From contig JAHFCT010000002.1 in assembly GCA_023249375.1 (NCBI GenBank), forward strand, positions 1-43,040: 43,040 bases of DNA, in the 5' to 3' direction. The notes below the pieces were generated by a model. That model saw nothing but the letters and a program-made list of their open reading frames with translations, ran no database searches and was not told the DNA's origin. Both the position numbers and the translations under genes were made by a program. Within the stretch, counting starts at the first letter, position 1, and each line of letters opens with the position of its first letter. Positions 16,809-25,250 of this stretch are shown here, piece after piece. Origin of the DNA: Gemmatimonadota bacterium (GTDB taxonomy: Bacteria > Gemmatimonadota > Gemmatimonadetes > Gemmatimonadales > Gemmatimonadaceae).

Positions 16809-17693
16809 CTATTCCGTGGTCGTATTCGCTCGCGTGGCGGTGCGTTCCATGACGCGCACCGACAGCAGCCGCTGATCGGCCCGGTTCACGGTATCCGGCA
16901 CCGTTTCGCCGGGCCGGCGCGCACTCCAGCCAAGCGAAAACGGCACGGGCGCCGTGCGAATGGCCGCCAGTTGCAGGCGGCGCGCCACCATCTCCACCGC
17001 GTCTTCATCCGCCGGGTTCAGCAACAGCAGGAACTCATCGCCGCCCAGCCGGATCACGGGTTCCTCCGCACGCACCTGCCGCATCAGGAACCGGCTCATG
17101 CGCACGAGCGTCGTGTCGCCCATCGCGTGGCCATGCACGTCGTTGTACTGCTTGAAATGGTCGATGTCGATGAAGATGCAGCCGAACGGCGATTCCGCGC
17201 TTTCGAGTTCGGGTTCGAGTTGCTCGAGATACCGGCGATTGTAGCAGCCGGTGAGCGGATCGCGCACGCTTTGCTCGCGCAGCGCGTCTTCCTGGCGCTT
17301 GCGGTCGGTGATGTCCACCAGCACGCCGTGATAGAACGTCTCGTCCGTTGCCGCATCCACGCAGACATAGCAGCTGTCCAGCACGGTCCGCACGCCGCCG
17401 TCCGGGCGGACAATCTCCAGCTCGAAGTCGCGCACGTATCCGTCACGGTCGAGAATATCCAGCTCCTCCATGCGCCGTTTGGGATCGGCCACCATGTCCG
17501 AGAGCGAGTAGGCACGCAGGTCGCTCATCGTGCGCACACCGAGCATGGAGAGGAACGCTGGGTTTGCGTCCACTACCTCACCGCGGGCGCTCGTGATGTA
17601 GATCGACTCGCGCAGGTTCTCCACGAGCGCCGACATGGCGTCGGGATTCCTCAGCGAGCGAAACCGCAGCGATGGTTTGGGCGGAGTGGTCAT
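16809..17693 (-). CDS. PAS-GGDEF diguanylate cyclase
   Basis: This 294-residue soluble protein probably makes c-di-GMP from two GTP. A PAS domain covers about 20-130 (ITSARGEVVDANPAFLSMLG to YHGVLVDITDRKRQED). The GGDEF domain begins RDPLTGCYNRRYLEQ at 144, with the metal site FIDIDHFKQYND and the active-site loop GGDEF at 217-221. The inhibitory I-site, normally RxxD five residues before GGDEF, reads RAEE (208-211), so product inhibition may be weakened. The usual C-terminal ADxALYxAKxxGRN block is degenerate (RADQRLLSVRVMERTATR). The ATG overlaps the stop of the HD-GYP gene (ATGA), so synthesis and breakdown of c-di-GMP are tied in one operon. Confidence 0.88.
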   Translation of the reverse strand: MTTPPKPSLRFRSLRNPDAMSALVENLRESIYITSARGEVVDANPAFLSMLGVRTMSDLRAYSLSDMVADPKRRMEELDILDRDGYVRDFELEIVRPDGGVRTVLDSCYVCVDAATDETFYHGVLVDITDRKRQEDALREQSVRDPLTGCYNRRYLEQLEPELESAESPFGCIFIDIDHFKQYNDVHGHAMGDTTLVRMSRFLMRQVRAEEPVIRLGGDEFLLLLNPADEDAVEMVARRLQLAAIRTAPVPFSLGWSARRPGETVPDTVNRADQRLLSVRVMERTATRANTTTE

Positions 17694-18985
17694 GTCGAAG
17701 CCGCTGGTGGAGAATCTGGCGAAACGGGCGCGGCGTCGCTCGTCGATGCGGCCGCCGCCGCCTGCGCCGCCGCGGCCGCCGCCTGTTCATTCGCGGCCGT
17801 CATCGCCGCCGTGTACTGCGGCAGTGCGGTCTTGTCATCCACCACCGCCACGCGGCGTTCCCACTGGCCCATCATCTGGATGAAGGACTTGGAGACGTCC
17901 TCGTCGAAGTCCCATCCCATCCCTTTCTCGATCTGCGCGAGCACGCGGTCGGCCTCCCACGCCTCGCGATACGGCCGGTGCGTGCGCAGCGCGTCGTACA
18001 CGTCGCAGATGTGCACCAGCAGGCTCGCCTTGTGGCAGTCGCGCTGAAAGTGGCGGTGCGGATAGCCGCCGCCGTTGATCATGATGTGATGCTCGTACGC
18101 CACCGCCGACGCGAGATCCAGCTGGCGGTCGCTCTCGTAGATGATCTTCGCCCCGTCCACCGGATGCCGCCGCATGATCTCCCACTCGTCGTCCGTCAGT
18201 TTGCCCGGCTTGGTGAGCACATCCTTCGGAATGCGCACCTTCCCGAGGTCGTGCAGCAACCCCGCCACGCCGAAGCCGCGCACATCCTTCGGCCCCATGC
18301 CCATGTATTCCGACAGCGCCATCGCCAGCACCGACACGTTTAGCGAGTGCGTCGTGGTGTACTGGTCGAACTCCTTCAGCTGCAGTAGCGGGATGATGAT
18401 TTCTTTGTCCCCGTGCATCGCCACCGACAGCGACTTCACCACCGATTCCGCTTCCAGCAACGGCAGTTCGCCGCGCACTTCCACCTCGTCGTGCAGCCAG
18501 CGAATGGTGTCCGCTTCTTCCTGCAGCGAATACGCAATCGTCGCCGTCGGCAGCAGCTCATCCGGGCGCATCACGCCCTCGGTTCCTTTCACGCCAATCG
18601 CGCCGAACTTGATCGACGTCTTGCGCTCGGGACTTCGCGTCGCCGAGTCGATGAACTGCAGCGTCAACCGCGCCAGGCACTCATCGAGGAACACTTCGAA
18701 GTCGTCGCGCGTCACGTCGTAGTCGAACTCGAGGCGCTGGATGCCGGCGTTTGCCAGCCGCGCGCCCCAGTCCCACTCCTTCAGTTCGCGCAGCGCAATG
18801 TTGCCGTACACGACGTCGTAGCCAAGGAATGAGAACTGCGGACGCGAATCGGTGGACTGCAGCGACCGCAGATGCTCAAACGCCGTGTCGATGGCGCGCG
18901 CCCGCGCCGGATGACCGTCCGCGTACAGCGTCATCGTCGACAGCGCCTGCGCCAGCGACGTCAGAAATCGTGCCGGTTCGCTCAC
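17690..18985 (-). CDS. HD-GYP phosphodiesterase with N-terminal input domain
   Basis: This 431-residue protein probably hydrolyses c-di-GMP. Residues 1-150 are an N-terminal domain that resembles the N-terminus of the upstream HEAT-repeat protein (FLTSLAQALSTMTLYADGHPARARAID). The HD-GYP domain spans about 185-385: H213 in TTTHSLN, H245-D246 in LLHDLGK, H274 in RRHPVDG, H299-H300 followed by GGGYP at 305-309, and D328 in ICDVYDALRTHRPYR. The HHE motif has isoleucine in place of glutamate, but all metal-binding histidines and aspartates that I can place are present. The C-terminal tail is alanine-rich low complexity. It is ATGA-coupled to both neighbours. Confidence 0.88.
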   Translation of the reverse strand: MSEPARFLTSLAQALSTMTLYADGHPARARAIDTAFEHLRSLQSTDSRPQFSFLGYDVVYGNIALRELKEWDWGARLANAGIQRLEFDYDVTRDDFEVFLDECLARLTLQFIDSATRSPERKTSIKFGAIGVKGTEGVMRPDELLPTATIAYSLQEEADTIRWLHDEVEVRGELPLLEAESVVKSLSVAMHGDKEIIIPLLQLKEFDQYTTTHSLNVSVLAMALSEYMGMGPKDVRGFGVAGLLHDLGKVRIPKDVLTKPGKLTDDEWEIMRRHPVDGAKIIYESDRQLDLASAVAYEHHIMINGGGYPHRHFQRDCHKASLLVHICDVYDALRTHRPYREAWEADRVLAQIEKGMGWDFDEDVSKSFIQMMGQWERRVAVVDDKTALPQYTAAMTAANEQAAAAAAQAAAAASTSDAAPVSPDSPPAAST

Positions 18986-21057
18986 CGCGAGCCCCCACGA
19001 CGCGTCGCCGCGTCGCTGATCTCAAGATCCGAATGCTTGCTGGCCTGCGCGAGCACTTCTTTCGCGGCCGGCTCCGAACTCCAGTTCGCCGCCAGGCCGG
19101 CCAGCGCCGCCAGCATTTCCGGCGACTTTGACGCCAGGCTGCGGCGGAACATCAGCACCTTGTTGCCCGCCACGCGATTCAGCAGCCAGTTGAGTGTCTC
19201 CATCGAGCGATGCCCGGCGAGCGCCCGAATGCCAAGCGCCCGCAGGTCGGCCGACAGGCTTTCATCGCTCGACCGCGCCATCAAAATTGCCGCTTGCGCC
19301 GCCGTGCATCCCTGCATCGCCGCGCCCAGCGCCAGTCGCACGTTGCGCTCGTCCGGATCGCCAAGCGCTGACGTGATCGCTTGCTCCCGGTAGGCGGGCA
19401 TCTTGATCAGCAGGCGCACCGCCTCGCGCCGGACATCGGCATCCGGATGCCGGATGAACTCGCGGGCATCGAATCCCTCGGGCCATCCGTCGAGCCTGTT
19501 GATCGTAGCCAGCAAGTGCCGCACCAGCTGCCACCGCGACGACCCGAGCCGTGACACCACCACGGGGCCAACTTCGGGGCCAATGGAGGCCAGCAGTTCC
19601 ACCAACGGCCCAGCGGTGGTGTCGCTGGCTCGCGCGAGCGCGGAGATCAATGGATCAGCCGCCGCCAACTTCAGGCGCGCCACCAGCCGCGTTGTCGCAA
19701 CCGGGTTGGCCGTCGCCAGCTCAAGCTGCGCTTCCAGACGTTCCGGCGTCGCGACGTGCCGCCACAACGCATCCTTCATCCAGCCGTCGTTTGCCGCGTC
19801 CATCAAGTCGAACAACGGAATCAGGTCGGGACGCGCCGTCATCTGGTCAATCGACCGCCACACGGGCTCTCCCAGAATCTCAATCTCGAATCCCATCGCA
19901 ATCAGGCGTTCAGGATCCGCCGGAAAGCTGTCCTCGCCCCGAAAGGTCGGCGCCGCCATCGACATCTTCTCGAGCGCCTTTCGGTAGTTGTCGGGATTCG
20001 GATCCTCGAGGTTCCACCCGCTCACCAACTTGTGCACCTGATCGCGCAATGCGCTGTCGGCCGCCGGCCGCGCCATCGGCGCCCCGTCGTCCGCGTGCAC
20101 CGCCAGCTTCGACAGCATGCGCACGAGCGAGTGCGAAATGCTTTGGTCGGAGGTCTCGGCCGCCGCTTGCACCAGATCCACCACCGCTTCCACCGCCATG
20201 CCCTGCGTGGCATCCAGCACGAACTTGCGGCGCTGGATGACGTCGCCGCCCATGTCCATCAGGTTGTGCAACGTCTCGGGTTGCAGCGTCGACACGAGGC
20301 GCGAGATGCGCTTCTGCAGTGCGGCCGCTTCCTTGCCGCCCTTCGATTTCAATTCCTCCGCGATCTGCAGGAGATAGCCCACCACCACCTGATCGTACGC
20401 CGCGTCGCGGCGGTGATCGTCGATGGCCTTGGCCACCACCACCGGATCCGTCGAATCTGCCGCTTCGAGCGCCTCATCATCCAGTTCGCTGGCCAGTGCC
20501 GCGCGCGCCAATCCAATCCACAGCTGCGCCGACCGGCTGCGGCTCCCGCGCATTTCCGCCTTCTCTGCTTCGTTCTCTTCCTCTTCCTCGAGCAGCTGCA
20601 GCTGCTCGAACGTCAGCGGATACAGGCGTACGTGCGGCCACTGCGCCAGCACGTCATCGTCTTCCAGGCCGAGCGGCCGCGCGCGGCGGCCAGCCTCCAC
20701 CGATACAGTCGAGAGCACATCCGCCACTTCATCGGCGGTCACCCCTTGGCTGAACTTCACCGCGCCCAGATGGTGCCGGTGAAGTCGCAGCGCGAGATCC
20801 CGCAGCACCGGGTTGTTCTCCTCGGTGGCTACGCCCTCGATGATCAGTTGGTGACGCGCCACGCCCAGGGAGAGCGTCGAGCGCTCCTTGAGCAGCGCAT
20901 CCAACCGGCGCATGATGAGGTCGGCGGCGGCATCCCGCAGCGGATGCCCCGTCGGATAAATCGCGTTCTTGTGCAGACCGATCGAGAACTCGATCAAAAA
21001 GTCTGACAACTCGCGGGAAAGGGCGGCAGACTCGCCAACCGTCGTGAGGCGGCTCAT
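18982..21057 (-). CDS. HEAT-repeat-like protein, first gene of the c-di-GMP operon
   Basis: This 691-residue, mostly helical protein has no signal peptide or membrane segment. Residues 10-120 (SDFLIEFSIGLHKNAIYPTGHPLRDAAADLIM) are homologous by eye to the start of the HD-GYP protein next door: a shared FL...Y.xGHP core, a central beta segment and a closing DE/DV..L helix. An acidic EEEEENEAEKAE stretch follows near 180. The C-terminal half has HEAT/armadillo-like helical pairs (LVRHLLATINRLDGWPEGFDAREFIRHPDADVRREAVRLL; ALGDPDERNVRLALGAAMQGC). HEAT arrays bind proteins, so it may be a regulator or scaffold for the downstream enzymes. Start: ATG 21057, directly preceded in frame by GTG; neither has a strong ribosome binding site. 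Confidence 0.75.
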   Translation of the reverse strand: MSRLTTVGESAALSRELSDFLIEFSIGLHKNAIYPTGHPLRDAAADLIMRRLDALLKERSTLSLGVARHQLIIEGVATEENNPVLRDLALRLHRHHLGAVKFSQGVTADEVADVLSTVSVEAGRRARPLGLEDDDVLAQWPHVRLYPLTFEQLQLLEEEEENEAEKAEMRGSRSRSAQLWIGLARAALASELDDEALEAADSTDPVVVAKAIDDHRRDAAYDQVVVGYLLQIAEELKSKGGKEAAALQKRISRLVSTLQPETLHNLMDMGGDVIQRRKFVLDATQGMAVEAVVDLVQAAAETSDQSISHSLVRMLSKLAVHADDGAPMARPAADSALRDQVHKLVSGWNLEDPNPDNYRKALEKMSMAAPTFRGEDSFPADPERLIAMGFEIEILGEPVWRSIDQMTARPDLIPLFDLMDAANDGWMKDALWRHVATPERLEAQLELATANPVATTRLVARLKLAAADPLISALARASDTTAGPLVELLASIGPEVGPVVVSRLGSSRWQLVRHLLATINRLDGWPEGFDAREFIRHPDADVRREAVRLLIKMPAYREQAITSALGDPDERNVRLALGAAMQGCTAAQAAILMARSSDESLSADLRALGIRALAGHRSMETLNWLLNRVAGNKVLMFRRSLASKSPEMLAALAGLAANWSSEPAAKEVLAQASKHSDLEISDAATRRGGSR

Positions 21058-21231
21058 CACGCCGGAATATGCCCCCCTGCCAGAGAGCGTGGAAGGACTC
21101 GCCGACGTCCCGCACCACCCACGCGGCCCTCAGACGGTGCCTCGCGTCGCACCCTATTGGTCGTCCGGCTAGCTTTATCACTGCCGCAGAATCTGCGCCC
21201 TAACCACCCCTGACAGCCTGAGTTCCGGTCC
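21058..21231. promoter_or_regulatory. Divergent promoter region of the c-di-GMP operon and tkt
   Basis: These 174 bases lie between the HEAT gene (-) and transketolase (+). TAGCTTTA at 21170-21177 is a TAnnTTT-like box facing tkt. For the leftward operon, CATATTCC about 20 bases before its start is the only AT-rich stretch. No operator dyad is obvious. Confidence 0.35.
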
Positions 21232-23244
21232 GTGGCCGCTTCCGACGCCCTCGATCTGCTCGCCATTAATACCGTCCGCACGCTCGCCATGGACGCGGTG
21301 CAAGCCGCCGATTCCGGACATCCCGGCACCCCCATGGCGCTCGCCCCGCTCGCCTACGCGCTTTTCACTCGGCACGTGCGCCACGCACCCTCCAACCCCC
21401 ACTGGCAGGATCGTGACCGGTTCGTCCTGTCCGCCGGCCACGCGTCGATGCTGCTCTATGGCACGCTCTTCATGTCGGGGTACGAACTCACCCTCGACGA
21501 CCTCAAGCAGTTCCGCCAGTGGAACAGCAAGACGCCGGGCCACCCGGAAGTCGGGCACACGCCGGGCGTTGAAACCACCACCGGCCCGCTGGGCCAGGGC
21601 ATCGCCAACGCCGTCGGACTCGCCCTCGCCGAGCGAACCCTCGCCGCCACGTTCAACAAGCCGGGCCACGCGGTGATCGACCACTACACGTGGTTCATCG
21701 CCGGTGATGGCTGCCTCATGGAAGGGATTTCGCACGAGGCGTCGTCGTTCGCCGGCCATCAGAAGCTCGGAAAGCTCATCGGTTTTTTCGATGACAACAG
21801 CATCACCATCGACGGCCGCACTTCCCTCAGCTGCAGCGATGACGTCGCCAAGCGGTTCGACGCCTACGGCTGGCAGGTGCTGCACATCGCCGACGTCAAC
21901 GACCTCACGGCCATCGATCGCGCCGTCGCTGAAGCCAAGGCCGATGCACAGCGTCCCTCGCTGATCATCACCAAAAGCCAGATCGGATTTGGCTCTCCCA
22001 ATCGCGCTGGCACGTCCAAAGCCCACGGCGAACCGCTCGGCAAAGACGAGATCGCCCTCACCAAGCAGGCACTCGGCTGGCCGCACACCGCGCCGTTCGT
22101 CGTTCCTGAAGAAGCCGTCGCACACTGGCGTTCACAGGTCGCCGCCCGCGGCGAGGCCGCGCACAAGGAGTGGATGCAGCGGTTCGCCGCATTCACCAAG
22201 GCCAACCCGGACGACGCCAAGGAACTTGGCCGCCGCTGGCACGGCGATCTCCCCACCAACTGGGGCAGCCACCTGCCGACCTTCGATGCATCAAACGGCA
22301 GCGTCGCGTCGCGTGCGGCAAGCGGCACCATTATCAATGCGATTGCGCCGCACGTGCCGGAACTCGTCGGAGGATCTGCCGATCTCGCCGGATCCAACCT
22401 GACCGCGGTCAAGGGCGCCGAAGCGATCTCCGCCGAGCATCCCGATGGCCGCAATCTCTTCTTCGGCATTCGCGAGCACGCGATGGGCGCCATCATGAAC
22501 GGCATGGCGCTGCACGGCGGGTTCATTCCGTACGGCGGCACTTTCCTGGTCTTCGCCGACTACATGCGTCCTGCCATTCGCCTGGCGGCGCTGATGAAGC
22601 AGCACGTCATCTACGTCTTCACGCACGACTCGATCGGCCTCGGCGAAGACGGTCCCACGCATCAGCCTGTTGAGCACATTACGTCGCTGCGCTGCATCCC
22701 AAATCTGCTCGTCCTGCGGCCGGCCGATTCCGTGGAGACAGTCGAAGCGTGGCGCGTGGCGATGGAGCATAAGACAGGCCCCGTCGCCCTCATCCTCACG
22801 CGGCAGAAGCTGCCCTTCATTGACCGAGCGGCCCGCACCGCGGCGGTCCATGCGTCGCATGGGGCATACGTGCTGGGCAACACGCTCGACGGCACCTACC
22901 CCTTGGCGATCATTCTTGCCTCAGGCTCTGAAGTTTCCATTGCATTGGCCGCCCAGCAGCAGCTCGCCGATGAGGATATTTCTGTTCGCGTCGTCAGTGC
23001 CCTGTCGCTGGAACTTTTCGCCCAGCAGGACAAGAAATTCCGCGACGCGGTGCTCCCTGCCGGAGTGCCCCGTGTGGCCATCGAGGCCGGCCATCCCATG
23101 AGCTGGTACCGCTGGCTGGGTGACCGCGGCACCGTCATTGGCATCGAGACCTTCGGCGCCTCGGCGCCGGCACCCAAACTCTACGCGGAATATGGACTCA
23201 CGGCTGGTCGCATCTGCGAAGCAGTGAAGGCGCTCATCACCTGA
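21232..23244 (+). CDS. tkt: Transketolase
   Basis: This 670-residue thiamine-diphosphate enzyme moves two-carbon ketol units between pentose-phosphate and glycolytic sugars. The N-terminal domain has the substrate/TPP loop AVQAADSGHPGTPMALAP, the catalytic histidine segment FVLSAGHASMLLY, and the TPP-binding motif GDGCLMEGISHEASSFAGH ending with DDNSITIDG. The middle domain carries THDSIGLGEDGPTHQPVEH and the C-terminal domain is complete. Full length matches the family (about 660-670). The start is GTG 21232, the only suitable start before ASDALDLLAINTVRTLAMDAV. A strong bidirectional terminator follows 20 bases after the stop. Confidence 0.96.
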   Translation: MAASDALDLLAINTVRTLAMDAVQAADSGHPGTPMALAPLAYALFTRHVRHAPSNPHWQDRDRFVLSAGHASMLLYGTLFMSGYELTLDDLKQFRQWNSKTPGHPEVGHTPGVETTTGPLGQGIANAVGLALAERTLAATFNKPGHAVIDHYTWFIAGDGCLMEGISHEASSFAGHQKLGKLIGFFDDNSITIDGRTSLSCSDDVAKRFDAYGWQVLHIADVNDLTAIDRAVAEAKADAQRPSLIITKSQIGFGSPNRAGTSKAHGEPLGKDEIALTKQALGWPHTAPFVVPEEAVAHWRSQVAARGEAAHKEWMQRFAAFTKANPDDAKELGRRWHGDLPTNWGSHLPTFDASNGSVASRAASGTIINAIAPHVPELVGGSADLAGSNLTAVKGAEAISAEHPDGRNLFFGIREHAMGAIMNGMALHGGFIPYGGTFLVFADYMRPAIRLAALMKQHVIYVFTHDSIGLGEDGPTHQPVEHITSLRCIPNLLVLRPADSVETVEAWRVAMEHKTGPVALILTRQKLPFIDRAARTAAVHASHGAYVLGNTLDGTYPLAIILASGSEVSIALAAQQQLADEDISVRVVSALSLELFAQQDKKFRDAVLPAGVPRVAIEAGHPMSWYRWLGDRGTVIGIETFGASAPAPKLYAEYGLTAGRICEAVKALIT

Positions 23245-23264
23245 TCGGTGTTTCCTCAATGCAC

Positions 23265-23296
23265 ACAGGGGGCGTCCAAACACGGGCGCCCCCTGT
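23265..23296. terminator. Bidirectional rho-independent terminator
   Basis: ACAGGGGGCG (23265-23274) pairs with CGCCCCCTGT (23287-23296). Three more inner pairs (one G-T) leave a six-base AAACAC loop. It separates convergent tkt and the cyclic-nucleotide-binding gene. Confidence 0.8.
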
Positions 23297-23311
23297 TCTC
23301 GTTCCGCGTGC

Positions 23312-23839
23312 CTACTGCAGGTGATCGACGAGCCGCCCGCTGGTCATGCGCAACCGCTGCGACAGCAGCCGTGCCAGCACGCGAAGGATCTTCGCGGCAA
23401 TGGCCGGATGCGCATCCTCGAGGTCGTCGAACGAGTCCTCGTCCAAAATCAGCAGGGTGCTGTAGGTCTTCGCGATGGCCGTGGACGACCGCGGTCCTCC
23501 GTCCATCAGGGAGAGTTCGCCGAACGTCTTGCCGCGGTTCAGCGACACCACGACGTGATGCCCGCGGTGCGAATCTTCCTTGACGATGTCGATCTTCCCG
23601 TCCGCGACGATCGCCAGGAAATGGTCGCGGTCGCCCTCGGTGAAGATGCGCACGTCCGTATCCGCGTACATCACCCGCATGTGCCGCGCCATCATCTCGA
23701 GTTGCCGCTGCTCGAGATCATTCGCCCACGGCGTTTCCTCGAGGAAACGCAGGATGAGCGAATGCTCGGCATTGGGCGCCGCCGGCGGCGCCGGGGCAAT
23801 CGAATCGATGGCTGCGTCGGCACGGGTATTCAAGACCAT
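23312..23839 (-). CDS. Stand-alone cyclic nucleotide-binding domain protein
   Basis: This 175-residue protein holds a single cNMP-binding beta-roll (about residues 50-160) after a proline/alanine-rich N-terminus. The phosphate-binding cassette is visible: GKTFGELSLMDGGPRSSTAIA, with the glutamate and the R-S-S-T-A order expected for nucleotide binding. The C-terminal helix (AAKILRVLARLLSQRLRMTSGRLVDHL) is the usual hinge helix, but there is no helix-turn-helix as in Crp/Fnr and no effector domain. It is probably a signalling subunit or inhibitor that acts on a partner protein. The ATG has GGAGGGTTC upstream. The MFS gene upstream on the same strand ends 41 bases before this start, so they may share a transcript. 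Confidence 0.8.
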   Translation of the reverse strand: MVLNTRADAAIDSIAPAPPAAPNAEHSLILRFLEETPWANDLEQRQLEMMARHMRVMYADTDVRIFTEGDRDHFLAIVADGKIDIVKEDSHRGHHVVVSLNRGKTFGELSLMDGGPRSSTAIAKTYSTLLILDEDSFDDLEDAHPAIAAKILRVLARLLSQRLRMTSGRLVDHLQ

Positions 23840-23880
23840 GAACCCTCCATTTCTAGAGGATCGGTCTCAATTCCCCTGGC

Positions 23881-25134
23881 CTACAATTCGCCGAGTTCGT
23901 GAATGCGACGCAGTGCCCGTAAGCTCTTGTTGCGGGCGAAGATAACGGCAACCACCCCCAGTGTGGCGAACCCGCCAAACACGACCGACGGCACCGTCCC
24001 GAACATCTGCGCGGTCACGCCCGACTCGAACATCCCGATCTCGTTCGACGACCCCACGAACACGCTGTTCACCGATGACACGCGGCCAAACAGGTGTGTC
24101 GGAGTCAGTGTCTGCAGCAGGTTCGATCGAATCGACACGCTGACCATGTCCGACGCGCCGGCCGCGGCGAGCATGGCCACCGAAAGCCAGAATGTCGTCG
24201 ACAATCCGAATCCGATGGTGAACAGGCCAAAACCACACACCGCCAACGCCAGTGTGCGGCCCGCCCGCTCAAATCGCGGACGATGGACAATGATGAACGA
24301 CGTCACGACGGCGCCCAGCGCGGGCGCGGCGCGCAGCAAGCCGAGTCCCTGCGGACCGACCTTCAGAATCTCGTCGGCATAGACGGGCAAGAGTGCCGTC
24401 GCGCCGCCAAAGAAGACCGAAAAGAGATCGAGCGATAGTGCGCTGAGCAGGATCGGTTCGTTGAACACAAACCGCAGGCCGCTGGCCAGGCTTTCGCCGA
24501 TGTCGTTGGTATGATCAAGGTTGATCGTGCTGCGATACTGGATCGATAGAATGGACAGCACGCCGATCACGATCAGCAGCACGTCGCCCGTGTACGCCGC
24601 GGTCGTCCCGCCAAAGGCGTACAGCCCGCCGCCAATCGCCGGCCCAATTACCGACGCGAGCTGCCATGAACCGCTGCGCCACGTGACGGCATTGTGAAAT
24701 AGGGCGCGCGGCACCAGCTCCTGGCTCAACGCCTGGCGGGCGGGCTGTAGAAAGCTGCGCGCCACGCCGCTCACCACGATGGTCACGTAGATCAGCGTCG
24801 TCACCCGGCGCGGCGCATGCGGCAGCAGCAGGGGCAGCAGCAAGAGCGCCACGGCGCATCCCGCGAGCACGCAGAGCGCGGCGAGCGCCACGCGCCGCCG
24901 GTCGTGGCGGTCCGCAACGTGCCCCGCGTAGAGAGCCAGGGCGATAAAGGGCAGCGCCTCGGCCAGCCCGATCATGCCGAGGGCCAGCTTGTCGTGCGTC
25001 AGCTCATAGATCTGCCAGCCGACCACCGTCCCCTGGATCTGCACGGCCATCGTGAAGGCGAAGAGGCCCACGACGTATCGCCGGAAGTTTGGGTGCTGTA
25101 ACGCCGCGTACGGCCCGGTGGGGGTGTCGGACAT
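23881..25134 (-). CDS. MFS transporter (EntS-like/MFS_3 family)
   Basis: This 417-residue inner-membrane protein has about 12 hydrophobic segments. It begins MSDTPTGPYAALQHPNFRRYVVGLF; the ATG at 25134 has AGG 8 bases upstream, and the longer reading frame ahead of it is G/A-rich non-coding. The motif between segments 2 and 3 is GHVADRHDRRRVAL, a form of the MFS motif A (GxLaDrxGrkxxl). The sequence QPARQALSQELVPRALFHNAVTWRSGSWQLASVIGPAIGG is typical of the MFS_3 branch that includes the enterobactin exporter EntS. The substrate cannot be read from the sequence. It diverges from the metallopeptidase gene. Confidence 0.85.
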   Translation of the reverse strand: MSDTPTGPYAALQHPNFRRYVVGLFAFTMAVQIQGTVVGWQIYELTHDKLALGMIGLAEALPFIALALYAGHVADRHDRRRVALAALCVLAGCAVALLLLPLLLPHAPRRVTTLIYVTIVVSGVARSFLQPARQALSQELVPRALFHNAVTWRSGSWQLASVIGPAIGGGLYAFGGTTAAYTGDVLLIVIGVLSILSIQYRSTINLDHTNDIGESLASGLRFVFNEPILLSALSLDLFSVFFGGATALLPVYADEILKVGPQGLGLLRAAPALGAVVTSFIIVHRPRFERAGRTLALAVCGFGLFTIGFGLSTTFWLSVAMLAAAGASDMVSVSIRSNLLQTLTPTHLFGRVSSVNSVFVGSSNEIGMFESGVTAQMFGTVPSVVFGGFATLGVVAVIFARNKSLRALRRIHELGEL

Positions 25135-25160
25135 GACCAAACCTACCCTCCCACCCTCAC

Positions 25161-25198
25161 CCCCTGCACCACACCCCGCCCCTTCCCCTGCACCACAC
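25161..25198 (+). repeat. Two copies of a 14-bp direct repeat
   Basis: CCCCTGCACCACAC occurs at 25161-25174 and again at 25185-25198, 24 bases apart, in the 116-bp gap between the MFS and metallopeptidase genes. The spacing of about two helical turns would suit a dimeric regulator, but chance in a C-rich stretch is possible. Confidence 0.5.
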
Positions 25199-25250
25199 AG
25201 TGTTCCCTGCCCTTGCCGTAAGCGGTTATGCGCCGTACCGTCTGCCCTCA

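Noticed and set aside
19756-21006. Long open frame (416 codons) antisense to the HEAT-repeat gene
   Set aside because: Its composition is histidine/arginine-rich and repetitive in the way of a shadow frame, and the opposite strand has a coherent helical-repeat protein coupled to HD-GYP.
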